Assembly (NCBI RefSeq): GCF_006124995.1 | Contig: NZ_QEWN01000011.1 | Location: forward strand, 1 to 46,207 | Source of the DNA: Vibrio sp. Hep-1b-8 | GTDB taxonomy: Bacteria; Pseudomonadota; Gammaproteobacteria; Enterobacterales; Vibrionaceae | Direction: 5' to 3' | Length of the DNA stretch: 46,207 nucleotides | In this document: in pieces, positions 25,614-33,646 of the stretch | Position numbering within the stretch: the stretch's first letter is position 1 | How the letters are laid out: every line of letters begins with the position of its first letter | Made by a program: the position numbers and the translations under genes | Notes under the pieces: model-generated | The model's database searches: none | Told to the model about the DNA's origin: nothing | What the model saw: the letters and a program-made list of their open reading frames with translations, nothing else

Positions 25614-25643
25614 ATTGAGCCCAAAACTGGGCTCAATTTGTTT
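25614..25643 (+). terminator. Hairpin between nrdD and nrdG
   Basis: A perfect 9-bp stem attgagccc/gggctcaat (25614-25622 with 25629-25637), a 6-base loop and the tail ttgttt. It looks like a leaky terminator that would lower nrdG relative to nrdD. Confidence 0.7.
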
Positions 25644-25656
25644 GAATGAGTAAAGT

Positions 25657-26127
25657 ATGAATTACCACCAATATTACCCCATAGACGTTGTAAATGGTCC
25701 AGGCACGCGTTGTACGCTGTTTGTCTCTGGTTGTGTGCATCAGTGTCGCGGTTGTTACAATCAGTCTACTCAACGTTTGGATTCGGGTATCCTGTTTACT
25801 CAGCAGGCAGAAGATCAAATCATTGCTGATCTCAACGATACGCGTATCAAACGCCGTGGGTTATCGTTGTCGGGGGGAGATCCACTTCATCCGGCCAATG
25901 TACCTCATATACTCAAACTGGTTAAACGAGTACGAGAGGAGTGTCCAAATAAAGATATCTGGGTATGGACTGGTTACACATTGGCAGAGCTTGATGATGC
26001 GCAACGTGAAGTGGTCCAATATATCGACACTCTGATTGATGGTAAGTTTGAACAGGACAAACGCGATCTTAACCTTGAGTGGCGGGGGAGTTCGAATCAG
26101 ATTATTCACCGCTTTAAAATCGACTAG
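25657..26127 (+). CDS. nrdG: Anaerobic ribonucleotide reductase activating protein (NrdG)
   Basis: A 156-residue radical-SAM protein, the usual NrdG length. Cys26, Cys30 and Cys33 (GCVHQCRGCYN) bind the [4Fe-4S] cluster that cleaves S-adenosylmethionine; the resulting radical is passed to Gly681 of NrdD. The SGGDPL motif near residue 70 belongs to the SAM site. It lies 77 bases after nrdD, separated by a hairpin. Confidence 0.96.
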   Translation: MNYHQYYPIDVVNGPGTRCTLFVSGCVHQCRGCYNQSTQRLDSGILFTQQAEDQIIADLNDTRIKRRGLSLSGGDPLHPANVPHILKLVKRVREECPNKDIWVWTGYTLAELDDAQREVVQYIDTLIDGKFEQDKRDLNLEWRGSSNQIIHRFKID

Positions 26128-26284
26128 TAGAATTTGCTGCAAAAAGGGCGAAAGTTAAATAAATGTTAAATGATTCGGATTTTTATCCTGTTTTGCACTT
26201 TAGCGCTGAAATTTTATTTCTAGATTTATAAATTAGATGTTAACTTGAAGGCCGTTACTTGAATTTCAAAGGGTTGTGACTTTC

Positions 26285-27466
26285 ATGTTCTCTCATTTAC
26301 CGACTCCTACATTGGATCCTATTCTTTCTTTATCCGTTGCTTACCGCAACGATCCACGCGCCGAAAAAGTTGATCTTGGCATTGGCGTGTATAAAAACAG
26401 TGCTGGTGAAACACCAGTAATGAAAGCGATTTCTCAGGCACAAGACATTGTTGTCGCCACACAAAAAACGAAATCTTACGTTGGTTTGGCGGGGTGTGAA
26501 GAGTTTAACCAGTCAATGATTGACTTGTTACTTAAAGGCACTTCAGCGATGGATCGTGTTGCTGCAATCCAGACTCCGGGTGCAAGCGGTGCACTACGTA
26601 TGCTGGGTGACCTGATGAGGGTAGCCCAGCCAAATACGACGGTTTGGATTTCCAATCCTAGTTATGTCAACCACCGACCAGTAATGGAAGCGGCAGGTCT
26701 TAAAGTTAAGCACTACAGCTATTTTAGTCCTGAAACTAAGCAAGTTGATGTTGCTCGTATGATGGATGAGCTTGCACAAGCGGGTCCTGAAGATGTGGTT
26801 TTACTTCATGGTTGTTGCCATAACCCAACAGGTGCCGACATCAATTTCGATGCTTGGAAAGCGATTACAGAGTTGTCACAGAAAAATGGATTTATTCCCT
26901 TTGTTGATATTGCCTACCAAGGATTTGGTGATGGTCTAGAGCAAGACGCACAAGGTCTTCGCCACATGGCTAACAACGTGGAAGAAATGCTGATTACCAC
27001 CTCATGTTCGAAGAATTTTGGTCTTTACCGTGAACGTACCGGTGCTGCAATCGTGGTTGGTAAGTCGGTCGAAGATGTGAGTAATGCGAAAGGTAAGCTT
27101 CTCACTCTGGCTCGTGCAACTTATACCATGCCACCCGATCACGGTGCAGCATTAGTCAAAACTATCTTGCAAAATCAAGAGCTAACCGCAGTTTGGAAGC
27201 AAGAGTTAAGTGAAATGCAGCAACGATTGTTAAACCTTCGTCAGACTTTGTGTCATGAATTGAGAAATAGCCACAATACTTCACAATTCGATTTTATTGA
27301 GAGCCACAAAGGCATGTTTACTGTGCTAGGCTTTAGCCAAGACCAAATGATGCAACTCCGTGAACAATATGGAATTTATGGAGTAGGCGATGGTCGGATC
27401 AACATCGCAGGTTTAACTGAGAAGGACATTCCTTACGTAGCCGAAGCGATTGTGAACGTTTCATAA
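26285..27466 (+). CDS. Aromatic/aspartate aminotransferase (TyrB/AspC family)
   Basis: A 393-residue PLP-dependent class I aminotransferase. The ATG at 26285 gives MFSHLPTPTLDPILSLS, which aligns with AspC/TyrB starts; the frame is open to a GTG at 26276 with poor ribosome-site spacing. Visible motifs are HGCCHNPTGAD and the PLP lysine in SCSKNFGLYRERTGA (Lys243). It transfers amino groups from aromatic acids or aspartate to 2-oxoglutarate. Sequence alone does not separate AspC from TyrB. It is monocistronic with its own terminator. Confidence 0.87.
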   Translation: MFSHLPTPTLDPILSLSVAYRNDPRAEKVDLGIGVYKNSAGETPVMKAISQAQDIVVATQKTKSYVGLAGCEEFNQSMIDLLLKGTSAMDRVAAIQTPGASGALRMLGDLMRVAQPNTTVWISNPSYVNHRPVMEAAGLKVKHYSYFSPETKQVDVARMMDELAQAGPEDVVLLHGCCHNPTGADINFDAWKAITELSQKNGFIPFVDIAYQGFGDGLEQDAQGLRHMANNVEEMLITTSCSKNFGLYRERTGAAIVVGKSVEDVSNAKGKLLTLARATYTMPPDHGAALVKTILQNQELTAVWKQELSEMQQRLLNLRQTLCHELRNSHNTSQFDFIESHKGMFTVLGFSQDQMMQLREQYGIYGVGDGRINIAGLTEKDIPYVAEAIVNVS

Positions 27467-27473
27467 GTGTTTT

Positions 27474-27495
27474 GGGGCGAGTTTTCGCCCCTTTT
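27474..27495 (+). terminator. Terminator after the aminotransferase
   Basis: Stem ggggcga/tcgcccc (27474-27480 with 27485-27491), a gttt loop, then tttt. Confidence 0.85.
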
Positions 27496-27527
27496 AACAC
27501 AGCAGTTTGTCAAAATTAGGTGACCGA

Positions 27528-28178
27528 ATGAATAATACGTGGAAAGCACTAATTCCATTTATGCTAAGTGGCGGTTTAATCGCTTGTTCGACAACGGGAC
27601 AACCTCCTGTAGAACCCGAGCAAAAACCACAGATTGAACAACCCAACGTTGAAAAACCGCAAATCGAAGAGCCGAAGCAAGAAATTGAAAAGCCAGTTGC
27701 GCCAGTCGTAAAACCTCAACAACCTGTCGTTGAATTAAAACCGAAAAAAACCTCTGATGGTAAATTGTTGCTGGGCGAAGAAGAGTGGGTCTATGTTCCG
27801 GGCTTAGATGCCAATTTCAAAGCGCGCGTAGATACAGGAGCGACAACCTCTTCTATCAGTGCAATCGATATTGTTCCTTTTGAGCGCGATGGTAAAGATT
27901 GGGTCAAATTCAAGATCGAGCATGAAGGTATCAAGAGCAAAGAAATTGCTCTGCCTGTTCAACGCTGGGTTAAGATCCGCCAATCAAGTGCCGATGGTAG
28001 CCACGAGCGCGCGGTTGTGGAAGCATGGATTCAAGTGGGCGAGTTGAAAGAGAAAACAGAATTTACTCTGGCCGATCGCACCCACTTAACGTTCCCACTA
28101 TTACTCGGACGTAGCTTTTTTAAAGATGTTGCCGTTGTCGATGTCAGCAAAAAATACATTCAAGATAAGCACAAATAA
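27528..28178 (+). CDS. Retropepsin-like aspartic peptidase lipoprotein (RimK-associated zinc-protease family)
   Basis: 216 residues from the ATG at 27528, which has an aggtga site. A lipobox (GGLIACS) puts it in the membrane as a lipoprotein. Residues about 25-80 are a low-complexity linker of Pro, Glu, Gln, Lys and Val. The C-terminal 140 residues hold the fold named for proteins near RimK: an aspartic-protease-like RVDTGATTSSI and a later LLLGRSFF. The family is often annotated as ATP-dependent zinc protease, but no ATP or zinc motif is seen; the DTG motif suggests a pepsin-like half-domain that works as a dimer. Its target is unknown. Confidence 0.82.
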   Translation: MNNTWKALIPFMLSGGLIACSTTGQPPVEPEQKPQIEQPNVEKPQIEEPKQEIEKPVAPVVKPQQPVVELKPKKTSDGKLLLGEEEWVYVPGLDANFKARVDTGATTSSISAIDIVPFERDGKDWVKFKIEHEGIKSKEIALPVQRWVKIRQSSADGSHERAVVEAWIQVGELKEKTEFTLADRTHLTFPLLLGRSFFKDVAVVDVSKKYIQDKHK

Positions 28179-28202
28179 TTTATCTAATTGACCAAAATTA
28201 AG

Positions 28203-28233
28203 ACCAGCACCAGGATTATGTGCTGGTTTTTTT
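28203..28233 (+). terminator. Terminator after the peptidase lipoprotein
   Basis: Stem accagcac/gtgctggt (28203-28210 with 28220-28227), a 9-base loop, then a run of T. Confidence 0.9.
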
Positions 28234-28401
28234 ATCTCTCTAGATCATGTTTTTGTTTAATGAATCAGCATCATAATTAACATTGAGTTAATATCTGGTC
28301 AAAAAGTCAGCAGTGTGCTCGCTACTATTGAACCCTTAAAAGAACAACATCTCTGTACGATAGAGCGAAGCATTAAACAAACATTGGAAAGGAGTTGTCA
28401 T

Positions 28402-28788
28402 ATGAAGCACTTGTCTATGGCTATCGTTATGAAAAATGGCAAAGTGTTGGTTCAGGAAAGATTTAGAACATCAAAAGGCATGGTTTTCGAGTTTCCAGGT
28501 GGTGCAGTGAATAAAAATGAATCAGGCACTGACGCTGCAGCTCGTGAACTTTACGAAGAGACAAAAATTGATGGTGTGACTCACACGGCAACTTTCAGTG
28601 GCATAAATGATTTTGGTGGACGTATTTACTACGCCATTTTTAGTGCCACGGATGAGCATGAGCCAACGGCTGTCGGCAGCGAGCGTCAACAGACTTTTCA
28701 CTGGTTATCGCCAAGTGAATTGCCTCTCTCTGATTTCTATTCTGCTGATGTTGACTTTATTCAGCGTCATCTGGTTAATTACGCTTAA
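28402..28788 (+). CDS. Nudix hydrolase
   Basis: 128 residues from the ATG at 28402, which has an aaaggag site; the frame is open to a GTG at 28315. The Nudix box is at about residues 37-59: GGAVNKNE, seven residues, then RELYEETKI. The metal-binding RE..EE core is complete; only the final Gly of the box is changed to Lys. It would hydrolyse a nucleoside diphosphate linked to another group (for example an oxidised nucleotide or a sugar nucleotide). The substrate cannot be deduced. Confidence 0.87.
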   Translation: MKHLSMAIVMKNGKVLVQERFRTSKGMVFEFPGGAVNKNESGTDAAARELYEETKIDGVTHTATFSGINDFGGRIYYAIFSATDEHEPTAVGSERQQTFHWLSPSELPLSDFYSADVDFIQRHLVNYA

Positions 28789-28825
28789 TTCGGTTGCATT
28801 AATAGACGAATTTTGTGCAGATAGC

Positions 28826-28855
28826 AAAAAGCCAACGGATGTCCGTTGGCTTTGC
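28826..28855. terminator. Bidirectional terminator between Nudix gene and FKBP gene
   Basis: A 9-bp stem gccaacgga/tccgttggc (28831-28839 with 28842-28850), preceded by aaaaa and followed by ttt. It serves both convergent genes. Confidence 0.8.
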
Positions 28856-28869
28856 GTATTTTAATGATT

Positions 28870-29343
28870 TTATTGAATTTCTAGCAGCTCGACATCGAAA
28901 ATCAAACTCGCCGCAGGCGGGATAGGACCAGTGCCATTTTTGCCGTAAGCAAGTGGGCTAGGGATGTATAAGCGGAACTTATCGCCTACCGTCATGTAAG
29001 TTAGACCTTCCTGCCAGCCTTTGATCACTTGATTCAATTTAAAGCTGATTGGTTCACCGCGGTCAACTGAGCTGTCAAACACCGTACCATCGATAAGCGT
29101 GCCATGGTAATGAACTTTCACTGTGTTAGTTACTGTTGGATTTTCAGTGCCTTCGCCTTTATGCAAAACCTCGTATTGCAAACCACTTTCAGTCATGATG
29201 ATATTATCGCGCTTAGCGTTCTCGAGGAGAAATGCTTGCCCAGCAGCAAAGTTTTCTTCACTCGCTTTGTGATTTGTCCAAGTGCGGTAGATGAAAAATG
29301 CCGCAAGAATGAAAACAACGATAGGGAAGATGATTTTAGACAT
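28870..29343 (-). CDS. Membrane-anchored FKBP-type peptidyl-prolyl isomerase
   Basis: 157 residues. Residues 1-20 (IIFPIVVFILAAFFIYRTW) form an uncleaved membrane anchor, so the catalytic domain faces the periplasm. The FKBP domain (about 50-157) shows VKVHYHGTLIDGTVFDSS, VIKGWQEGL and PSPLAYG, which include the usual active-site aromatic residues. It speeds proline isomerisation in folding of exported proteins. It follows the DsbA-like lipoprotein gene by 17 bases on the same strand, suggesting a small periplasmic folding unit. Confidence 0.9.
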   Translation of the reverse strand: MSKIIFPIVVFILAAFFIYRTWTNHKASEENFAAGQAFLLENAKRDNIIMTESGLQYEVLHKGEGTENPTVTNTVKVHYHGTLIDGTVFDSSVDRGEPISFKLNQVIKGWQEGLTYMTVGDKFRLYIPSPLAYGKNGTGPIPPAASLIFDVELLEIQ

Positions 29344-29360
29344 AGTTTCTTTCCGTAGAA

Positions 29361-29981
29361 TTAAGGTTGTTGAAGCAAGAAGTTAATGGTTTCAGCGATG
29401 CTTGCCACATCTTGGTGACCGCTGGTTATAACCTGATATTTACCATTAACAATGAAAGTAGGGACGGCGTTGATCTGACCTTGGGTTGTGATGTCATCAG
29501 CGATTTGCATTGCAGCAAACAATTGTTTTTGTTGCTGTTCATCAAAGTCATAAGGACTGGTTAACCCACGGCTATGGAAGACTTGATCGAGGGCGTTCTT
29601 CTTATCTGTAAGTGTTGCACCATCTCCCATTTGAGTTGCAGCAAACATCTCGTTCATCATCTCATGATCGGGTTTTTTGCCTAATTGCATTTCAGCCGCG
29701 TAGTAGATCATTGCACCAATTTGTGCGCTCTCGTTAAACGTTACGTGAACTTTACCGACCGACTGACCAGTGAGTTTCTCAATGGTTGGCATCTCATTTT
29801 CCATCTGGCGGCAATGACCGCAGTTGAGTGAAAATACCTCGGTAACTGGTGGCAAACGAAATGTCGCTAAGTTGACTGGAAGTTGTTCATACTGCTTTCC
29901 TTCCACGGGACCAGAATTTTCGCTGCAGCCGACTAGAAGTGCAGAAAGAGTAATAAAAGCAAAGGTTGCGAGTTTTTTCAT
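29361..29981 (-). CDS. DsbA-like thiol:disulfide oxidoreductase lipoprotein
   Basis: 206 residues from the ATG at 29981, which gives a normal signal (MKKLATFAFITLSALLVGCS) with a lipobox; the frame is open to 30026. The thioredoxin-fold domain has the CGHC active site (SLNCGHCRQME), a helical insert and the cis-Pro loop AVPTFIV, all as in DsbA. It would oxidise or shuffle disulfides in secreted proteins, but unlike DsbA it is lipid-anchored. It shares a transcription unit with the FKBP isomerase. Confidence 0.87.
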   Translation of the reverse strand: MKKLATFAFITLSALLVGCSENSGPVEGKQYEQLPVNLATFRLPPVTEVFSLNCGHCRQMENEMPTIEKLTGQSVGKVHVTFNESAQIGAMIYYAAEMQLGKKPDHEMMNEMFAATQMGDGATLTDKKNALDQVFHSRGLTSPYDFDEQQQKQLFAAMQIADDITTQGQINAVPTFIVNGKYQVITSGHQDVASIAETINFLLQQP

Positions 29982-30265
29982 GATGATATCTCGAATCGTG
30001 ACGGTGTCGAAATTGATGAGTGACACCAGCGCGATATCTATGTGAGTTAAAAGTAGGATGATTTTACTGATTCAAATTGAGAAGCGAAACCATTCGATGA
30101 CAGAATTGGGTGAATAAAGTATTTCTAACGATGAATAATGCGCTGCCTGCATTTAGCTGTTGATATAATTGTAAGTGTCGAGATAAAAATTGCCTGAAAA
30201 GGGCTAAAGATTATTCATTTTTGCCGATACAGATTATGTAGCGTAACGGAACTCACGGTGGACTC

Positions 30266-30883
30266 ATGAAGCAAATTATATTACCCCTTATTCTCCTAAT
30301 GTCAGGCTGTAGCAGCATGACGGACGAGATGGCATTTTGGGATGATAACTTGTTGGACAGCGCGCCAAAGTCGGATTTTGATGTTCGCTACCCTGAGTGG
30401 GGCTCACAGCCTGTTATGTCAACTTCTGGCGTTCGCGGTCCAATGGGGCAACAACGTACTCAGAGCTATAGTGATTTACAGAACTTCCTGGTCAGCAATG
30501 GTATCGATTACGAAATATTGCCGGGTAATCATGTCATGGTGCGTCTCAAAGACACGATAAAATTCAATACAGGCTCGTCTCGAGTCGCATCTGATTCAAA
30601 ATACTGGCTGGATATGATGGGAAGCTACTTGGCAACACAACCGAGTATCGACATTGTTATTGACGGGCATGCTGATAGCACCGGCGCGCCAAGCTTTAAT
30701 GACAGCTTGTCAATGAAGCGAGCAAATGCAGTCAAACAGCAGCTTGTTAGTAACAGGGTCGCGATGGATTCAATTTATACTCGTGGTTATGGTGAATATG
30801 TGCCCGCATGTAGTAACAGAACTAAAGAAGGTAAAGCGTGTAATCGCCGTGTTGAAGTGCTGTTTATTGTTTCAACTAACTGA
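30266..30883 (+). CDS. OmpA-family lipoprotein
   Basis: 205 residues. Lipobox LLMSGC with Cys15 marks an outer-membrane lipoprotein. The C-terminal 110 residues are an OmpA-like peptidoglycan-binding domain with VIDGHADSTGAPSFNDSLSM and a later RGYGEYVPACSN...NRRVEV, where the Asp and Arg that bind diaminopimelate are expected. It has two cysteines near the C-terminus. It stands alone, divergent from the DsbA-like gene; a role in envelope attachment is a family-level call. Confidence 0.87.
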   Translation: MKQIILPLILLMSGCSSMTDEMAFWDDNLLDSAPKSDFDVRYPEWGSQPVMSTSGVRGPMGQQRTQSYSDLQNFLVSNGIDYEILPGNHVMVRLKDTIKFNTGSSRVASDSKYWLDMMGSYLATQPSIDIVIDGHADSTGAPSFNDSLSMKRANAVKQQLVSNRVAMDSIYTRGYGEYVPACSNRTKEGKACNRRVEVLFIVSTN

Positions 30884-31121
30884 TTAAACTTGTTAATTTA
30901 TCAATGACTTGAAGCTTGCTTTCTACGTGCTTGATGGAGAGGAATGCTGTTCTGTATCAACTATTCTGCAATGTAACGGTGTAATAACCATAAACTTTAT
31001 GATGAATTTCTAACTTTGAGTAGTTTTAGGTTAGCGTAGTGTTAAATGTCTGATAGGTTGGCTCTCAAATATGAGATGTTGTTCCAAGAATTTATCAGAA
31101 AAATAAAGGCTACTTTGCTGT

Positions 31122-32270
31122 ATGTTCAACTATTCGCTTTTAAACCACATTGCTGCTCAAGATCTTTCCCTCATCCTCAAGCTGACAGCATCTATGAACA
31201 TGTCCTCGATTCATACCCGCAAATGTCCCGTTTTTCCGTTGCGCTAATGGGTGAAAACAGCGTCTCCAACTACTATGTTAAAGACACTATGGCTGATGTG
31301 GGTCGTTATGACTTTGAGCAACATGAGCTCCGTGATAATTCCTCCTTAACCAGCATTGCTTATACTGCAAATATAAGAATAATCAGTGATTTACGTAAAA
31401 TGTTTCAGACGATCGTATTCGCAAACTGATCGGTTTGGGTCATAGAAGTAGCTACACTTACCCCATTTCGTATCAAGGCAAAACGATCGGTTTTATCTTT
31501 GTTAATGCCAAGGAGACGGGATTCTTTTCACGATGTGATGTCGAACGAGATTTTGCCTACCTTGCTCAAGTAGTGGCAAACCAATTTATACAATTATTCG
31601 AAAGCCAGCGGCATTTTCAGTTTCGTTGGAAATTGCGCTGAAAATGGGTCATGCCAGAGATCCCGAAACCAAAGAGCATTTAACCCGTATGGGTATGTAT
31701 AGTGAGTTACTTGCGCGCTTTTTATCAACAAGCTTGAGTGAAATTAGCCACCAATTTATTCACCGTATTCGTCTCTACGCGCCTTTTCATGACATTGGCA
31801 AATATTTGATTCCAGACGATATTCTTTACAGCGATAGGCGCTTCACACCGGAAGAGCGGGCGGTCATGAATAATCACACTATCTACGGCGAACAGATCAT
31901 TGATGAAGTGGTTCAGTTGTCAGGAACTAAGACAGTTTCTGAAGGTGAAATTCAATTCATCAAAAACATCGTCAGACATCACCATGAGTGCTTTAACGGC
32001 AAGGGGCTACCTGACGCGTTGAGATCTGACAGCATACCGCTTGAAGCACGTATTGTGACTTTGGCAGATGTGTTTGATGCCCTTCTGAGTAAACGAGCTT
32101 ACAAGCCAGCGTGGGAACTCAGCGAAGTCATTGAATACATTAAGCTTCAAAAAGGGAAGATGTTTGATCCGATGTGCGTCGATGTATTGCTTGCCAATTT
32201 GGATCAGTTTATGGAAATCCGTTCTAAGTATTTGGATAAAATTGACAGTCGAGAGCTGATTGCAAGCTGA
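31122..32270 (+). pseudogene. HD-GYP domain (GAF + HD) protein, broken by three frameshifts
   Basis: The ancestral protein can be read across three frames. From ATG 31122 (MFNYSLLNHIAAQDLSLILK) the frame changes near 31186 into SIYEHVLDSYPQMSRF, near 31404 into SDDRIRKLIGLGHRSS and near 31610 into FSVSLEIALKMGHARD. Each change fits loss of one base, two of them in T-runs, and the three together restore the first frame. The N-terminal half is GAF-like; the C-terminal half holds the HD part HDIGKYLIPD and a changed GYP part HHHECFNGKGLPD. Functional relatives degrade cyclic di-GMP. The last frame alone (31626-32270) might still yield a HD-domain fragment. Confidence 0.8.
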
Positions 32271-32307
32271 TGCTAATCGGCACTTATAGCGGCGAAACGT
32301 TAGTAAA

Positions 32308-32345
32308 TAAAAAGCCCTTGATGATAAAACATCAAGGGCTTTTTT
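32308..32345. terminator. Bidirectional terminator after the HD-GYP pseudogene
   Basis: An 11-bp stem agcccttgatg/catcaagggct (32313-32323 with 32330-32340), a 6-base loop, A-rich before and six T after. It also serves the minus-strand gene that ends at 32365. Confidence 0.92.
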
Positions 32346-32364
32346 CAAATCTTTCTACAGTCGG

Positions 32365-32610
32365 CTAGGCTGCGCTTTTAACAGCGTCGCTTTTTTTTTC
32401 GCTTTGCATCTTCGCTAGGAAGTAGACGTTAACGCAGGCAATGAAACCGTTTGTTACTACTACTGGCCATGCATCAATCATCAAACCGTATGCAGTGAAC
32501 AGCGCACAGCCGATGAAATTAAGGACACGAAGGCGCACGATGTCTTTCATTGTTAGTGAAATAGCAACCATGATAGACGCTGCGTAACCTAAAATTTCAA
32601 CCATATCCAT
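32365..32610 (-). CDS. Small YgjV-like membrane protein
   Basis: 81 residues with three hydrophobic helices (ILGYAASIMVAISL, VLNFIGCALFTAYGL, VVVTNGFIACVNVYFLA), a half-size relative of the YgjV family with a SemiSWEET-like three-helix size. A gaggg site stands seven bases before the ATG. The charged tail is encoded across a run of nine A. The function is unknown. Confidence 0.75.
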   Translation of the reverse strand: MDMVEILGYAASIMVAISLTMKDIVRLRVLNFIGCALFTAYGLMIDAWPVVVTNGFIACVNVYFLAKMQSEKKSDAVKSAA

Positions 32611-32783
32611 AATTTGACCCTCTTAATTTTTGCCGAACGTTGTCGGTACCAATTCTTCTCTTCTTGAGATAAGTGAGGAAGCTCCATGCCTCGAATGGTC
32701 TAAATGATTAACTGAGATGAAATATAACAGGGCTAAATGTGTGATGGAAGCCCCAAAAAAGGGAACGGAGAAGGTTAGCGATT

Positions 32784-32799
32784 ACGCAAACGTTTTACG
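32784..32799. promoter_or_regulatory. PurR-like box
   Basis: ACGCAAACGTTTTACG matches the first 12 bases of the PurR consensus ACGCAAACGTTTGCGT, but the last four differ. It lies about 175 bases before the YgjV-like gene. Confidence 0.3.
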
Positions 32800-32858
32800 C
32801 ATTTTCGTCAAAAGTGATAACCAAACTTGTTGGTTGATAATGGGAAATACCTTACAAA

Positions 32859-32888
32859 GAAAAAGCCTGCACAGGGTGTGCAGGCTTG
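32859..32888 (-). terminator. Terminator after yeeX
   Basis: On the minus strand a 9-bp stem agcctgcac/gtgcaggct (32864-32872 with 32878-32886) with a 5-base loop is followed by tttttct. Confidence 0.85.
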
Positions 32889-32912
32889 ACTAATTTGGCG
32901 ACTAGCCGTTGG

Positions 32913-33230
32913 CTACTTTTTCTTACCTTGAATGATTTTGTCTTCTTCAGTCAGTTCGCGGATACGGCGGCTAATGTCGCGACGCTCTTTCGAGATTTCA
33001 GCGCTTTTGATGATATGGTCATCAACGCGATCTTCGTAGTCCGCTTTCATGTTCTTAATGATACCAACGATTTCTTCGTTGCTCATATCTGCCTTGATGT
33101 AGTCAAGTAGGTTTTCTAGAAGATCGACACGCTTACGGTTGTCACGAACTTTCTTTTCGTTATCAATAAGCTCACGTTTTAGCTTATTTTTTCGACGTGC
33201 TTGAGCTACGATTTCAAATACACCACTCAT
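32913..33230 (-). CDS. YeeX family protein (DUF496)
   Basis: 105 residues, highly charged and helical, with a long coiled-coil pattern. It closely follows E. coli Yee[10 protein letters not shown] at the start, [20 protein letters not shown] in the middle and [15 protein letters not shown] near the end. The molecular function of the family is not established. It is monocistronic with its own terminator. Confidence 0.87.
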   Translation of the reverse strand: MSGVFEIVAQARRKNKLKRELIDNEKKVRDNRKRVDLLENLLDYIKADMSNEEIVGIIKNMKADYEDRVDDHIIKSAEISKERRDISRRIRELTEEDKIIQGKKK

Positions 33231-33417
33231 AGGTCCCTTTCCTAATATTTTGAAAAACTGTCAATGATTAAATCATAACATCTAGTGGGTTAACAGTCCT
33301 AAGATCAATCATTACAGTGTGTTGACGTTTTTATCGCCAATCTATCGGCAGACGATTGAGCCTGCTAGTGGTTCGATATATGATTTCCATATTCTGTGGC
33401 AAGGTACGATGTAATAA

Positions 33418-33612
33418 ATGCGCACGTCCGAAATTATTATGCCTAGTGAGACAATAGAGCCATCGCCCGGACGGGCTAGTCGACTAGTCAAAGCATATAA
33501 GCATGAACGCACTCGGCAAGAGGTGACAGAGATCGAGCTCAACCGAAGTAAAATAGTGATGATCGATGAGAACGGAAAAATTAGAAAAGTTCCTATCCTC
33601 GCTGAACACTAG
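33418..33612 (+). CDS. Hypothetical small protein, 64 residues
   Basis: Not recognised. It is basic and hydrophilic, with EIELNRSKIVMIDENGKI in the C-terminal half, which looks like real beta-rich protein. No clear ribosome site precedes the ATG at 33418, and an internal ATG at 33439 is possible. It ends 34 bases before yceH on the same strand, so it may be the first gene of a small unit. Confidence 0.45.
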   Translation: MRTSEIIMPSETIEPSPGRASRLVKAYKHERTRQEVTEIELNRSKIVMIDENGKIRKVPILAEH

Positions 33613-33646
33613 AAGAGCGTTTGCAACAACATAGTAAGGAAAAGGT

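Larger units (their letters stand above)
32611..32912. other. Gap of 302 bases upstream of the YgjV-like gene
   Basis: No gene is seen. The right end holds the yeeX terminator, and a PurR-like half-palindrome lies at 32784-32799. The YgjV-like promoter must be in the left part. Confidence 0.5.

Noticed and set aside
27507..27509. TTG start of the retropepsin-like lipoprotein
   Set aside because: The ATG at 27528 has a proper ribosome site and gives a normal lipoprotein signal.
31046..31429. Separate 127-residue protein in the HD-GYP region
   Set aside because: Only its second half resembles protein; the first part is out of frame with the MFNYSLLNHI start at 31122. It is a piece of the frameshifted gene.
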